DNA of 64,000 bases from Deltaproteobacteria bacterium (GCA_016219015.1 JACRCL010000002.1:25853-89852), one strand, 5' to 3'. Positions 51,016 to 59,908 are shown, counted from the stretch's first letter. Notes: a model not told the origin generated them from the sequence alone. Translations and numbers: made by a program.

Positions 51016-51276
51016 AGGCTACTTCTAAAAATTGTTCTTTTTCCTGACTTCTGCGCAGGCGCGAAAATAAAAATGCTCACATATTGAATCTCCCCGCAGC
51101 AAGCTGCGGGGAATCTTCGACACATAAGGAAGATTCCGATTCCGATTCCGATTCGCTCGCTAAACCCCGCTGAAGCAGGGAAATGCGCTCGCTATGTGTG
51201 TTCACATATATGCCGCGCTTTTTATTTTCACCCTTCCTTGACTTCAGAAAAAATTTCTGATTTTTAGAGGCATCCT
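51016..51276 (+). repeat. element B, copy 3, interrupted by element H
   Basis: The left half (51016-51084) and right half (51203-51276) together equal a normal B element; 118 bases of element H sit between the CACATAT-type motifs of its centre. Confidence 0.8.
51085..51202 (-). repeat. element H, copy 2, inserted in element B
   Basis: A reverse copy of 26928-27039 (CCCCGCAGCAAGCTGCGGGG hairpin, GAATCTTCGACACATAAGG, TCGCTCGCTAAACCCCGCTG). The flanks read CACATATT and CACATATATG, compatible with a short target duplication. It also has three tandem GATTCC units. Confidence 0.75.
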
Positions 51277-51491
51277 GAAAAACGAAAATATATTATACCT
51301 TTTTAGGCACAAGGAGTCAATCGGGCGTCCGGCAAACCCCGGCGCTTTAAAGGTTTAGTTTATATCTATAAAAATTCAAGCGCCGTGCCGATAAACTTCG
51401 CCATTATGCGGAAAGGCTCATTCTGAGGAGCCGAAGGCGATGATGAATCTCTCAATCGCTCCCCGGCCTGTTATGGTATCATGTTGTCGAT

Positions 51492-52568
51492 ATGGGAAAG
51501 GACAACTCAAGCGGATACGGGGGCGGATACGGGGCCCTGGCGGCCCTGCTCGCGGCCTTTTTCTTCGGTATGAGCGCTCCGGCCTCGAAGCTCCTCCTCG
51601 CGGAGGCCGGGCCTGTGATGCTGGCGGGGTTATTCTACCTCGGCAGTTTCGCCGGCCTTTTTGCCTTCACCTCCGTTAAAAGGCTTTTTTGGGGGAGACT
51701 GCCGGGGGAATCGGCGCTGAAGGGGCGGGATTATTTTTATCTGGCCGGGTCGATAGTCTCAGGGGGGGTGGCCGCGCCCCTGTTCATGCTCTACGGGCTT
51801 TCAAGCACGGCAGGGTCTACGGCCTCGCTTCTTTTGAACGTCGAGGGGGTGCTTACCGTGCTCATCGCCATGCTCATTTTCAGGGAGCAGGTCGGCGGCA
51901 AGGTCTGGCTTGCGGCCTTGACCATGCTCCTTGCAAGCTCCGTCCTCACCTATTCGCCCGGCTCGCGCGGGCTCTACATTGAGAAAGGCGGCCTCCTTGT
52001 CCTCGCGGCCGCCCTCATGTGGGCGATAGACAATAACCTCACCAGGGAGCTGTCGCACAGGGACCCGGTGGTGATAGCGAAGTACAAGGGGTTTTCCTCG
52101 GGCGTTGTAAACCTCTTTGCCGCTTATCTTCTGGGGGAATCTCTGCCTGCGCACACGTACCTCGGAGGCGCGCTGATACTCGGGGCGCTCGCGTACGGCA
52201 CGAGCCTCGTGCTCTTCATCTATGCCCTGAGGCACCTCGGGGCGTCAAGGACGAGCACGTACTTCGGGGCAACGCCCTTCATCGGGATGTTCCTGTCCAT
52301 AATAATACTCGGGGAGAGCTTCACCCTGAGGCTCGCCGCCGCGTCCGTCCTCATGCTCGCGTCCATCTGGCTGATATTGCGGGAATACCACGGACACGAG
52401 CATACGCACGAGGCGTTCTGCCATGAGCACAGGCACACTCACGACGAGCACCATGACCATGAGCATGAAGGGGATTTTTTCGACCCGCACTGCCATGAGC
52501 ATGAGCACGAAACGCTCACCCACTCCCATGCCCACGCGCCCGACATCCATCACTTCCACAGGCACTGA
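51492..52568 (+). CDS. EamA/DMT-family transporter with a His-rich C-terminal tail
   Basis: A 358-aa inner-membrane protein with ten hydrophobic helices in two EamA repeats (AALLAAFFFGMSAPASKLLL, then GLLVLAAALMWAIDNNLTRE). After the last helix (about residue 295) comes a roughly 60-residue tail with more than 20 His, e.g. HGHEHTHEAFCHEHRHTHDE. Such tails chelate Zn/Ni/Co in metal transporters and chaperones; ordinary DMT members lack them. A metal exporter or metal-regulated transporter is a reasonable inference. No clear ribosome site; the start at ATG 51492 is the first in frame. Confidence 0.88.
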   Translation: MGKDNSSGYGGGYGALAALLAAFFFGMSAPASKLLLAEAGPVMLAGLFYLGSFAGLFAFTSVKRLFWGRLPGESALKGRDYFYLAGSIVSGGVAAPLFMLYGLSSTAGSTASLLLNVEGVLTVLIAMLIFREQVGGKVWLAALTMLLASSVLTYSPGSRGLYIEKGGLLVLAAALMWAIDNNLTRELSHRDPVVIAKYKGFSSGVVNLFAAYLLGESLPAHTYLGGALILGALAYGTSLVLFIYALRHLGASRTSTYFGATPFIGMFLSIIILGESFTLRLAAASVLMLASIWLILREYHGHEHTHEAFCHEHRHTHDEHHDHEHEGDFFDPHCHEHEHETLTHSHAHAPDIHHFHRH

Positions 52569-52574
52569 TTAACA

Positions 52575-52646
52575 GGCTGCCTCTAAAAATTGTTCTTTTT
52601 CCTGATCTTGACCTCAGAAAAAATTCCTAATTTTTAGAGGCAGCCT
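52575..52646 (+). repeat. element B, minimal copy
   Basis: Only the two ends, with the 70-base centre missing: GGCTGCCTCTAAAAATT and AATTTTTAGAGGCAGCC pair perfectly over 17 bases. It lies 6 bases after the transporter stop and is followed by a C-type end fragment (CTTTTTGAGCAGCCTG at about 52650-52665) that abuts the folB stop. It may act as a terminator for both convergent genes. Confidence 0.75.
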
Positions 52647-52665
52647 TATCTTTTTGAGCAGCCTG

Positions 52666-53031
52666 CTAAGCGCGCCTCCTCGTTATCTCCACGCCCGCCG
52701 ACCGCGCGAACCGGAGGCTCAGCGGCTTTTCGACCCTGACGGTCGTTTCCAGGGCCCTCGGGTCCTCGAGGCAGATGCGGGCTATCTCTTCAGCGAGCTT
52801 TTCGACGAGCTGGAAGCTCGATCCCTCTACCATCCGGACTACGCGCTTTTTAAGGTCCCTGTAGTCGATCGAGTCCTCGAGGCGGTCGCTGGCGCAGGCC
52901 TTTCCGAGGTCCGCCTGCAGAGAGATGTTTATCACCACGTCCTGCCTGTCCCTCCGTTCGCTTTCGCGCGCGCCTATCACGCAGCGCACGAGGAGGTCAT
53001 TTATCAGTATGCGGTCCGCCCTGGTATTCAA
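52666..53031 (-). CDS. folB: dihydroneopterin aldolase
   Basis: A 121-aa enzyme cleaving 7,8-dihydroneopterin to 6-hydroxymethyl-dihydropterin for folate. The pattern ILINDLLVRCVIGARESERR, DSIDYRDLKKRVVRMVEGSS and FQLVEKLAEEIARICLED is the FolB fold with its conserved Tyr and Glu; VRVEKPLSLRFARSAGVEI ends it. Start: TTG 53031 follows GGAGGGAGG at 7 bases and is preferred over TTG 53052. It overlaps the FolM-like gene by 35 bases. Confidence 0.9.
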   Translation of the reverse strand: MNTRADRILINDLLVRCVIGARESERRDRQDVVINISLQADLGKACASDRLEDSIDYRDLKKRVVRMVEGSSFQLVEKLAEEIARICLEDPRALETTVRVEKPLSLRFARSAGVEITRRRA

Positions 53032-53755
53032 TAAGGTGCCTCCCTCCGTCAACGTCTATTATCGTGCCCGTAAGAAAATCGCTTTTAAGGAGATACAATA
53101 CCGCGTCGGCTATGTCCGCCGGGCTGCCGTGCCTTTTGAGCGGCACGGTGCCTTTGAGCCTGTCTATGTAGCCGTGCTCAGCGCCCGGCGGCGGGAGTAT
53201 GAGGCCCGGGGAGACGCCGTTTATCATTATATCAGGGGCGAACTCTATCGCCGACATTTTGGTAAGCTCGTTCAGGACGTGCTTGCTGAGGATATAGGCA
53301 ACGTGGGCCCAGTCGTAGCCGTGGACCCTCGCGTCTATGAGGTTGACGACCTTGCCGCGGCCCGAGAAGCGGGCAAAGTCCCGGATAAGGGAGAACGGCG
53401 CCCACGCGTTCACCTCGATATGCCTTTTGAGGCTTTCGAGCGTTACGTCCTTCAGGGTGTCCTTTTGGAATATCGAGGCGTTGTTTACGAGGATATCGAG
53501 CCTGCCGGCGGAATCAACGGCCCTTTTTATGAGAGTGGAGTATTCTTCCGGCTTTTCAAGGTCGGCCTTCAAGGCCCATGACCTGACATTCTTTTCCTTG
53601 AGCGCGGCCACGACCGCCTCCGCCTCCTCGAAAGAGTCCCTGTAATGGACTATGACGTCTCCGCCCTCGTCCCCTATGGCCAATGCTATTGCCCGGCCTA
53701 TCCTCTTGCCCGCGCCCGTAACGAGGGCAACCTTGCCTTCCAGCGCCTTTGCCAT
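52997..53755 (-). CDS. FolM/pteridine-reductase-like short-chain dehydrogenase
   Basis: A 252-aa SDR. The cofactor motif VALVTGAGKRIGRAIALAIG carries the Arg-containing TGxxxRxG variant shared by pteridine reductase PTR1 and FolM and absent from most SDRs. NNASIF, and the Tyr/Lys pair in HVAYILSKHVLNELT complete the site. Flanked by PCD and FolB, it probably reduces dihydropterin or dihydromonapterin. A spurious upstream frame reaches 54010; ATG 53755 has GGAGGAAGG. Confidence 0.88.
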   Translation of the reverse strand: MAKALEGKVALVTGAGKRIGRAIALAIGDEGGDVIVHYRDSFEEAEAVVAALKEKNVRSWALKADLEKPEEYSTLIKRAVDSAGRLDILVNNASIFQKDTLKDVTLESLKRHIEVNAWAPFSLIRDFARFSGRGKVVNLIDARVHGYDWAHVAYILSKHVLNELTKMSAIEFAPDIMINGVSPGLILPPPGAEHGYIDRLKGTVPLKRHGSPADIADAVLYLLKSDFLTGTIIDVDGGRHLIEYQGGPHTDK

Positions 53756-53769
53756 CCTTCCTCCGTCTT

Positions 53770-54105
53770 TTACGCGGGCTGCGGCAGGGTTATCCGGTCG
53801 ACCTTCGCGGCCATGATGAAGTCGTTCCGAGAAAGCCCGCCTATCCTGTGCGTGGATAATATCAATTTTACCTTGTTGTACGATATCAATATATCCGGGT
53901 GGTGGTCCTCCCCCGAGGCCGCCTCGGCGACTTTGTTTACGAACGCCATCGCCTGGTTGAAGTCCTTGAACTTGAATTCCCTCTCCATGCTCGTATCTCC
54001 AATCGTCCACTGAGGGACCTCGCGCGAAAGCTCACGTATCTCATCCGGCCCTATCGGGCTCTGCCCCTTTTCCACAGGCCGGCACTTTTCCTCAAAAAGT
54101 TTCAT
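53770..54105 (-). CDS. phhB: pterin-4a-carbinolamine dehydratase
   Basis: A 111-aa PCD-fold enzyme that dehydrates 4a-hydroxytetrahydrobiopterin, and may be a moonlighting or Moco-related pterin protein in bacteria. The signature is GEDHHPDILISYNKVKLILS (the DHHP dyad) with FKFKDFNQAMAFVNKVAEAA before it and THRIGGLSRNDFIMAAKVD after. No phenylalanine hydroxylase is nearby, so its partner is unclear. AAGGAGG precedes the ATG. In line with FolM-like and FolB. Confidence 0.93.
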   Translation of the reverse strand: MKLFEEKCRPVEKGQSPIGPDEIRELSREVPQWTIGDTSMEREFKFKDFNQAMAFVNKVAEAASGEDHHPDILISYNKVKLILSTHRIGGLSRNDFIMAAKVDRITLPQPA

Positions 54106-54116
54106 GGAAGCCTCCT

Positions 54117-55322
54117 TTACCTGATAAGGCCCTTAAGCCCGGCGGTCGTAAATGACTTCGCCTCTTTTATGATCCTCCTCGCCTCATCGACCCTGTCCCA
54201 TACGTCGCACATCATGGCGCCCCTTACCCTGTTGTCCTTGAGGTAATAGACGACTCCTTTCTCGTTCTCCTTCTGCCAGTCCGCGAAGGTCTCAAGAGAT
54301 GAGCTCACCTCGCCAACGGCCTCGTAGCCGAACTCGAAAAGGTCGGAGAAGAAGTACGGCATATGGTCATAACGGGCGCTCTCCCCGGCCATGTTCCTCC
54401 CGGCGCATTCTCCCTGCTTAACGGCGTTGTCCCAGTGCTCGACGCGCATCCTCATGCCGAGCGCGGCGTAGGGGAACTCGGCGTTGTCCCCGGCGGCGTA
54501 GATATCCGGGTGCGAGGTCCGCAGCAGCCCGTCCACCTCTATGCCGTTCGATACCTTTAGCCCGGCGGAGACCGCAAGCTCGACCGAAGGCGTGATGCCC
54601 GCGCCTATCACCACCATGTCCGACTCTATCAGGTTGCCCTTCTCCGTCTTTGTGATGAACCGCTTGTCCTTCCATACTATCGACGCGGGCCTGTCGTTCG
54701 TGATTATCTTTACGCCCTTTTCCACATAGCGCGCCTGCAAGGCCCTCCCGAGGGGCCCGGGGAAGACCCGGTCAACGATATAAGGCCCGTGGAAGAGCAT
54801 CGTCACATCGACCCTGTTGATGTTCAGGGCGGCCGCTACCTCGGAGCCTATGAAGCCCCCGCCGATGACGAGGGCGGAGGAGCCTTCCACGGCCTCGCGC
54901 CTCAATTTGAGGTAGTCGTCGAGGTAGCGGTAATAGTATATCGGTTCGAGCGTCCCTCCGGGTATGCCGAGCGTCCTGGGCGCCCCGCCGGTTGCGAGCA
55001 GGAGTTTGCCGAAAGAATAAGAGTTGCCCCGCTCGTCCGAGACGGTCTTCCGCTCCTTGTCGAGCCCTGTAATTTTTATGCCGAGCTCGAGCGTTATCCC
55101 GTTCTTCTCATAGAAGTCCCTCGGCTGAAGGAATATCTCCTCGACCTTCTTCTTGCCGAACCAGAGTTTTTTGGACAGGGGCGGACGGTCATAGGGCAGG
55201 TGCCTTTCGCTCCCCGCAAGGAGTATGGAGCCGGACCTGTCACGCTCCCTTATAGCCACAATCGCAGAGGCGCCCGCGAGCCCGCCGCCGACGATAACGT
55301 AATCGAAGTGTTTTTCAGCCAT
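54117..55322 (-). CDS. FAD-dependent NAD(P)H oxidoreductase (ferredoxin/rubredoxin reductase-like)
   Basis: A 401-aa flavoprotein. FAD motif YVIVGGGLAGASAIVAIRER at the start, the NAD(P) motif SSALVIGGGFIGSEVAAALN in the middle, and the FAD-closing IYAAGDNAEFPY near 290. The order and the PYDRPPLSKKLWFGKKKVEE stretch fit the AIF/ferredoxin-reductase family that transfers electrons from NAD(P)H to small iron-sulfur proteins. No CxxC disulfide motif, so not a thioredoxin reductase. The ribosome site is GGAGGG. Confidence 0.9.
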   Translation of the reverse strand: MAEKHFDYVIVGGGLAGASAIVAIRERDRSGSILLAGSERHLPYDRPPLSKKLWFGKKKVEEIFLQPRDFYEKNGITLELGIKITGLDKERKTVSDERGNSYSFGKLLLATGGAPRTLGIPGGTLEPIYYYRYLDDYLKLRREAVEGSSALVIGGGFIGSEVAAALNINRVDVTMLFHGPYIVDRVFPGPLGRALQARYVEKGVKIITNDRPASIVWKDKRFITKTEKGNLIESDMVVIGAGITPSVELAVSAGLKVSNGIEVDGLLRTSHPDIYAAGDNAEFPYAALGMRMRVEHWDNAVKQGECAGRNMAGESARYDHMPYFFSDLFEFGYEAVGEVSSSLETFADWQKENEKGVVYYLKDNRVRGAMMCDVWDRVDEARRIIKEAKSFTTAGLKGLIR

Positions 55323-55338
55323 ATCCCTCCACAGTCTG

Positions 55339-56464
55339 CTAAGCGGCCAGCGCTATCCTCCGCTCCCTTATCGTCTCCATGAGCTTGTCAAAAGGCTCGA
55401 CGAACTTCCTTATCCCTTCCTCCTCGAGCCTGCCTGTAACTTCATTCAAGTCTATCCCGGCCTCAGGCAGGGTGTCGAGGATTTTTTGCGCCTCGACGAC
55501 GCCGTCTTCGAGCCGCGCCGCGGGGCTGCCATGAGCCCTGTAGGCGTTGAAGGTCTCAAGCGGCATGGTGTTTATCGTCTCGGGGCCTATGAGCGGCTCG
55601 ATATATTTGATGTCGCTGTAGGACGGGTCTTTCGTCCCGGTGGACGCCCAGAGGAGCCTCTGCGTCCTCGCGCCTTCGGCGCCGAGCTTCAGGAACCTCG
55701 CGGCCGTGAAGACCTCCTTGTATATCTGGTAGGCGACCTTCGCGCTCGCTATGGCGGCCTGCCCCTTGAGCCCCTCGGCTTTTTTCGCCCTGGGGCCGCC
55801 TTCCTTTATTGCCCTGTCTATTATCTGGTCTACCATTACGTCTATCCGGCTCAGGAAAAAGCTCGCTACCGACGAGATGGTATTGACGGCCATGTTCTCG
55901 GAGTCCCTCTTCTCCAGCGCCGAGATATAGGCCTCGGCCACGCGCTCGTACCGGGGTATGCTGAAAAGGAGCGTTATGTTTATGTTCACCCCTTCGCTCA
56001 GGAGCCTTTCTATGGCCGGCAGGCCCTCGGCGGTCGCCGGGACCTTTACCAGCACGTTCGGCCGGCTTACCCCTCTCCAGAACCTGCGCGCCTGCTCTAT
56101 AGTCTTTTCCGTGTCTCTGGCAAGATGGGGCGAGACCTCGATGCTTACGAACCCGTCCCTCCCGGCGGTCTTCTTGAATAGGCAGGAGGATGTCCGCCGC
56201 CTTCCTGACGTCGTCCATTATAAGCGCCTCGTATATCTGCTCGGCGGACCTGCCTTGCCTCGCGAGGGACCTTATATCAGAGTCGTAGTCGTGCCCCTGC
56301 CCGATGTCTTTTTCGAATATCGAAGGGTTCGTGGTCACGCCCTTGAGACCGTCCTCCTCCACCATTTTTTTCAGCTCCCCGGAGGCGATGAGGCTTCTTT
56401 TTATGAAATCGAGCCAGACGCTCTGGCCGAAGCCTTCGAGTTTTGTTAAAGGGTTGTCCTTCAT
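55339..56464 (-). pseudogene. tal: transaldolase with a frameshift
   Basis: Two overlapping frames together make a complete transaldolase. The first (from ATG 56464, GGAGG site) reads MKDNPLTKLEGFGQSVWLDF through GLKGVTTNPSIFEKDIGQGH to ADILLPI. At about 56173-56178 the frame must change, after which KKTAGRDGFVSIEVSPHLAR, VLVKVPATAEGLPAIERLL (Schiff-base Lys) and VNINITLLFSIPRYERVAEA follow in order to the stop at 55339. Compared with the family pattern L-x-P-V-Y-D-x-T, two T residues appear lost (or one C gained) in CCTATTCAAG. Whether this is a mutation, a sequencing error or recoding cannot be decided here. It normally links sedoheptulose-7-P and glyceraldehyde-3-P. Confidence 0.85.
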
Positions 56465-56501
56465 GGCGCATCCTCCATTTTTTGAAGTGCCCGCGTACCT
56501 G

Positions 56502-56948
56502 TCAAGCGTTTTCAAGCGCCGAGACCTTCGCTATCCGGCGCATATGCCTCTCCTCGCGGCTGAACCGCGCTTTAAGGAACGCCTCCACCAGCTCAAGGGC
56601 GAGCTCATAGCCCACGACCCTCCCGCCGAGGCAGAGTACGTTCATGTCGTCGTCCTCAACGCCCTGATGGGCCGAGAAGTAGTCCGTGACGAGCGACGAC
56701 CTCGCGCCGGAGACCTTGTTCGCGGCGATGGAGGCGCCCACGCCGCTGCCGCATACGGCCACCCCCCTTTCGACCTCGCCGCCCGCCACGGCCCTGGCCA
56801 GAGGTATCACGAAGTCCGGGTAATCGTCGCCCGGCGTCAGGCTGAACGACCCGAAGTCAACGACCTCATGGCCCCGGGACTTAAGCTCCGTTGCAAGCTG
56901 TTCCTTTATGATAAAGCCGCCGTGGTCAGAGGCGATGCCTACGCGCAT
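56502..56948 (-). CDS. rpiB: ribose-5-phosphate isomerase B
   Basis: A 148-aa enzyme interconverting ribulose-5-P and ribose-5-P. It opens MRVGIASDHGGFIIKEQLAT with the substrate-binding Asp-His, has GVAVCGSGVGASIAANKVSG with the catalytic Cys, and DDDMNVLCLGGRVVGYELAL. Full length. It starts 3 bases after the transketolase stop, so the genes are co-translated; tal follows. Confidence 0.96.
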   Translation of the reverse strand: MRVGIASDHGGFIIKEQLATELKSRGHEVVDFGSFSLTPGDDYPDFVIPLARAVAGGEVERGVAVCGSGVGASIAANKVSGARSSLVTDYFSAHQGVEDDDMNVLCLGGRVVGYELALELVEAFLKARFSREERHMRRIAKVSALENA

Positions 56949-56951
56949 TTT

Positions 56952-59042
56952 TTATCCTTTGCCCTTTACATTGACAAGGGCAATTGCCCTGTTGAATACA
57001 TTTTCCGCGGTGAAGCCGTATTCCTCCATTACAACGCCCCCGGGGGCGGAAGCGCCGAACTCCGTAACTCCTATTATATCTCCCTTTGGGCCGGCGTACC
57101 GCTCCCAGCCAAGCGGCGAGGCTGCCTCCACCGCGAGCCGGGCCTCAACCGAAGGCAAAAGGACCGAGTCCCGGTACTCTTTTGTCTGCGCCTCGAAAAG
57201 CCCCCAGCTCGGCATTGACACGGCCCTTGCCCGGATATTCTCTTTAAGGAGCCTTTTTCTAACCTCGACGATAAGCCGCACCTCTGATCCGCTCGCCATC
57301 AATATTATCTCGGGGTCGCCGCCGGGACTATCGGCGAGTATATACGCGCCCTTTCTGAGACCTCCGGCAGGCCCGAGAGTTTTACGGTCGAGCGTGGGCA
57401 CGCCCTGCCGGGTAAGGATGAGGGCAACGGGCCGGTCCCGCTCCTCGATGGCCGCCTTCCAGGCCTCTGCCGTCTCGTTTGCGTCGCACGGGCGTATTAC
57501 GACGAGGCCGGGTATGGCCCGAAGCCCCGGCAGCTGCTCTACGGGCTGGTGCGTGGGCCCGTCCTCGCCGAGGCCGATGGAGTCGTGCGTGAAGACGAAT
57601 ATGGAATGCACGCCCATGAGCGCGGCCAGCCTTATGGGCGGCCTCATGTAATCGGAGAATATAAGGAACGTCGCGCCAAAGGGGATTATGCCGCCGTGGG
57701 CGGCCAGGCCGTTTACGATAGCGCCCATCGAATGTTCCCTTACGCCGAAGTGGATGTTCCTCCCTGAGTATCCGGCCCCCCCTCCGGCCGAGCCCTGGGT
57801 GTCTTTTATCGATTGTGCCGGGCTTTCGAAGTCCCCCATGCCCTTCAGCGCCGTGTATGTGGACGGGTCGAGGTCAGCCGACCCGCCGATGAGGTTTGGG
57901 AGCTTTTTGGCTATGGCGTTAAGGACCTTTCCGGAGGCTTCCCGCGTGGCCATGCCCTTTTCATCCGGCGGAAACGAGGGTATTTCGGAATCCCACCCTG
58001 TGGGCAGCTCATTTCTAAAGACCCTTCCGATCTCGTCCGCGAGCCCGGGGAAGGATTTGGAGTATCGGGACAAGAGCGCCTTCCATCTCGCTTCCTCCTT
58101 GCCGCCTTCTTCAATGGCTGAACGGAAGCGGGCCTCTACCGGCCCCGGTATATAAAAGGAACGGTCGGGCGGCCAGCCGAGGTTCTCCTTTGTAAGCCGG
58201 ACCTCTTCCTCGCCCAGCGGAGAGCCGTGCGCCTCGAAGGTGTCCTGTTTGTGCGGGGCGCCGTAGCCGATATGCGTGCGGACGATTATGAGAGAGGGCC
58301 GCCCGGTCTCATCCTTCGCGGCCCTTATCGCGGCCTCTATGGAGGCGAGGTCGTTGCCGTCCCCGACAAGTTGCGTGTGCCAGCCGTACGCCTCGAACCT
58401 TTTGCCTATCTCCTCGGTGAACATCAGGCCGGTGGACGAAGAGAGGGAGACGCGGTTATTGTCGTATAGGTATATGAGCTTTCCGAGCTTGAGGTGCCCG
58501 GCCAGCGAGGCGGCCTCGGAGGATACCCCTTCCATCAGGTCCCCGTCGCTTAAGATGCCGTAGGTGCGGTGGCCTATCACCTCGAACCCTGATCTATTGA
58601 AGCGCTCCGCGAGGTGCGCCTCTGCTATCGCCATGCCGACCCCGTTGCCGAACCCCTGCCCGAGCGGGCCGGTCGTGGTCTCTACGCCGGGGGTCAGCCC
58701 CCTCTCGGGATGGCCCGGCGTCATGGAGCCCCACTGCCGGAACCTCTTTATCTCTTCCATGGGAAGGGCGTAGCCCGTCAGGTGGAGCAGGCTGTAGAGG
58801 AGCATGGAGCCGTGGCCGGCAGAAAGGACGAACCTGTCCCGGTCGAACCACGCGGGGTTTAATGGGTTGTGCCTCAAGAACCTGGTCCACAGGACGTACG
58901 CCATCGGGGCCGCGCCGAGCGGCAGGCCCGGGTGCCCGCTATTCGCCTTCTGCACGGCGTCCACTGAAAGGAAGCGGATAGTATTTACGCAGAGCGCGTC
59001 GAGATCCGCTTCTGAAAGCGCCTTCGCAACGGCGGATGCCAT
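56952..59042 (-). CDS. tkt: transketolase
   Basis: A 696-aa thiamine-diphosphate enzyme of the pentose phosphate pathway. The N-terminal domain has [38 protein letters not shown] and the ThDP motif [20 protein letters not shown] with YDNNRVSLS. The pyrimidine domain contains [20 protein letters not shown] with the conserved Glu and [20 protein letters not shown]. Complete length. With rpiB and tal it forms the non-oxidative branch. Confidence 0.97.
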   Translation of the reverse strand: MASAVAKALSEADLDALCVNTIRFLSVDAVQKANSGHPGLPLGAAPMAYVLWTRFLRHNPLNPAWFDRDRFVLSAGHGSMLLYSLLHLTGYALPMEEIKRFRQWGSMTPGHPERGLTPGVETTTGPLGQGFGNGVGMAIAEAHLAERFNRSGFEVIGHRTYGILSDGDLMEGVSSEAASLAGHLKLGKLIYLYDNNRVSLSSSTGLMFTEEIGKRFEAYGWHTQLVGDGNDLASIEAAIRAAKDETGRPSLIIVRTHIGYGAPHKQDTFEAHGSPLGEEEVRLTKENLGWPPDRSFYIPGPVEARFRSAIEEGGKEEARWKALLSRYSKSFPGLADEIGRVFRNELPTGWDSEIPSFPPDEKGMATREASGKVLNAIAKKLPNLIGGSADLDPSTYTALKGMGDFESPAQSIKDTQGSAGGGAGYSGRNIHFGVREHSMGAIVNGLAAHGGIIPFGATFLIFSDYMRPPIRLAALMGVHSIFVFTHDSIGLGEDGPTHQPVEQLPGLRAIPGLVVIRPCDANETAEAWKAAIEERDRPVALILTRQGVPTLDRKTLGPAGGLRKGAYILADSPGGDPEIILMASGSEVRLIVEVRKRLLKENIRARAVSMPSWGLFEAQTKEYRDSVLLPSVEARLAVEAASPLGWERYAGPKGDIIGVTEFGASAPGGVVMEEYGFTAENVFNRAIALVNVKGKG

Positions 59043-59056
59043 ATTCTACCCCGGAT

Positions 59057-59908
59057 TTACGGTTTATATGTGATTACCCTGCCCCAGAGGTCCTTTGTGC
59101 CCCAAATCCCCGCGCGTAAAGACTCGAGCAGTATTATCTGGCTGTGGTCGATAAATAAGTTGACCTCGGGGCCGTAGTTCTTTATATACCACCTGAAGAC
59201 GTCAGGGTCGGCCGCCTCGAACATGGTCTTTTCTATGCCCAGCCCTTTTACTATGGCAGAGACCGCGTCGGTCCTCCACGTCTTTACGCTCTCGGTGATG
59301 CCCTCTGATTCGACCATTATCATGTAGGCCCCGGCGTCGATATACAAGTTAGCGCGTTCTACGGCCCAGGAAGGGTCGCCCGTGCCTTCGGCCTCTAATT
59401 CCTCTACCCTGCTCGCGCCCCCGGCCCCGAACTGGATGCCTACCTCGGCCTTTGCCTTGAGCCCCGCCTTCCGTACCTTCTCTATAAGGCGCGCGACGTC
59501 GTCCGGCGGGATCGACAGGAAGCCGCTTGAGACCTCGACTATGTCGAAGCCGAGCCTCTTGCACTCGTCTATATAGTCCTGTACGGCCTTCGCGCCTTTT
59601 GTAAGGACGTATTCGATGAAGCCGCCTGTATCGACCATCACGCCGTGCTTATGGCAGAGATCTATCATCGCCCTTACGGCCTTTTCCGGCATAAGCGAGA
59701 ACGACCCGCCCGCGAACTTGAGGATATCGACGTATTCGCCCATGGTATCGAGTATGTCTTCGAGGTAGCGAACCCCCATGGGCGTGTAATATGGCCCCCT
59801 TATCTCGGTCACCCCCCGCTTCCTCGGCTTCCCCTCGCGCCTGTTCACGGGGATGAAAGAGAAGGCCCGTACGTCTTTGACATCCTTTTTTTCGCCGTTG
59901 TCATCCAT
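59057..59908 (-). CDS. comA: phosphosulfolactate synthase (ComA family)
   Basis: A 283-aa TIM-barrel of the ComA family, which adds sulfite to phosphoenolpyruvate to give phosphosulfolactate, the first step of one coenzyme M route. Blocks: GVTEIRGPYYTPMGVRYLED, YVDILKFAGGSFSLMPEKAV, GVMVDTGGFIEYVLTKGAKA, FDIVEVSSGFLSIPPDDVAR and VESEGITESVKTWRTD. A 30-residue charged extension precedes the usual start. No other CoM gene (comB, comC, comDE) is present, so the real product in this organism is open. It heads the pentose-phosphate run, 14 bases before tkt. Confidence 0.88.
   Translation of the reverse strand: MDDNGEKKDVKDVRAFSFIPVNRREGKPRKRGVTEIRGPYYTPMGVRYLEDILDTMGEYVDILKFAGGSFSLMPEKAVRAMIDLCHKHGVMVDTGGFIEYVLTKGAKAVQDYIDECKRLGFDIVEVSSGFLSIPPDDVARLIEKVRKAGLKAKAEVGIQFGAGGASRVEELEAEGTGDPSWAVERANLYIDAGAYMIMVESEGITESVKTWRTDAVSAIVKGLGIEKTMFEAADPDVFRWYIKNYGPEVNLFIDHSQIILLESLRAGIWGTKDLWGRVITYKP

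Larger units (their letters stand above)
50956..51491. other. repeat-filled intergenic region
   Basis: A divergent gap of 536 bases without a gene. It holds element B copy 3 split by element H copy 2, then from 51300 a degenerate E-like stretch and a short D fragment (about 51418-51455). Confidence 0.6.

Noticed and set aside
53756..54010. N-terminal extension of the FolM-like protein
   Set aside because: The upstream codons are the antisense-phase shadow of the PCD gene; a strong ribosome site and conserved start are at 53755.
56165..56185. Programmed frameshift in tal
   Set aside because: The site (CCTATTCAAG) has no slippery heptamer, no upstream SD-like stimulator and no clear downstream pseudoknot; an error or mutation is simpler.
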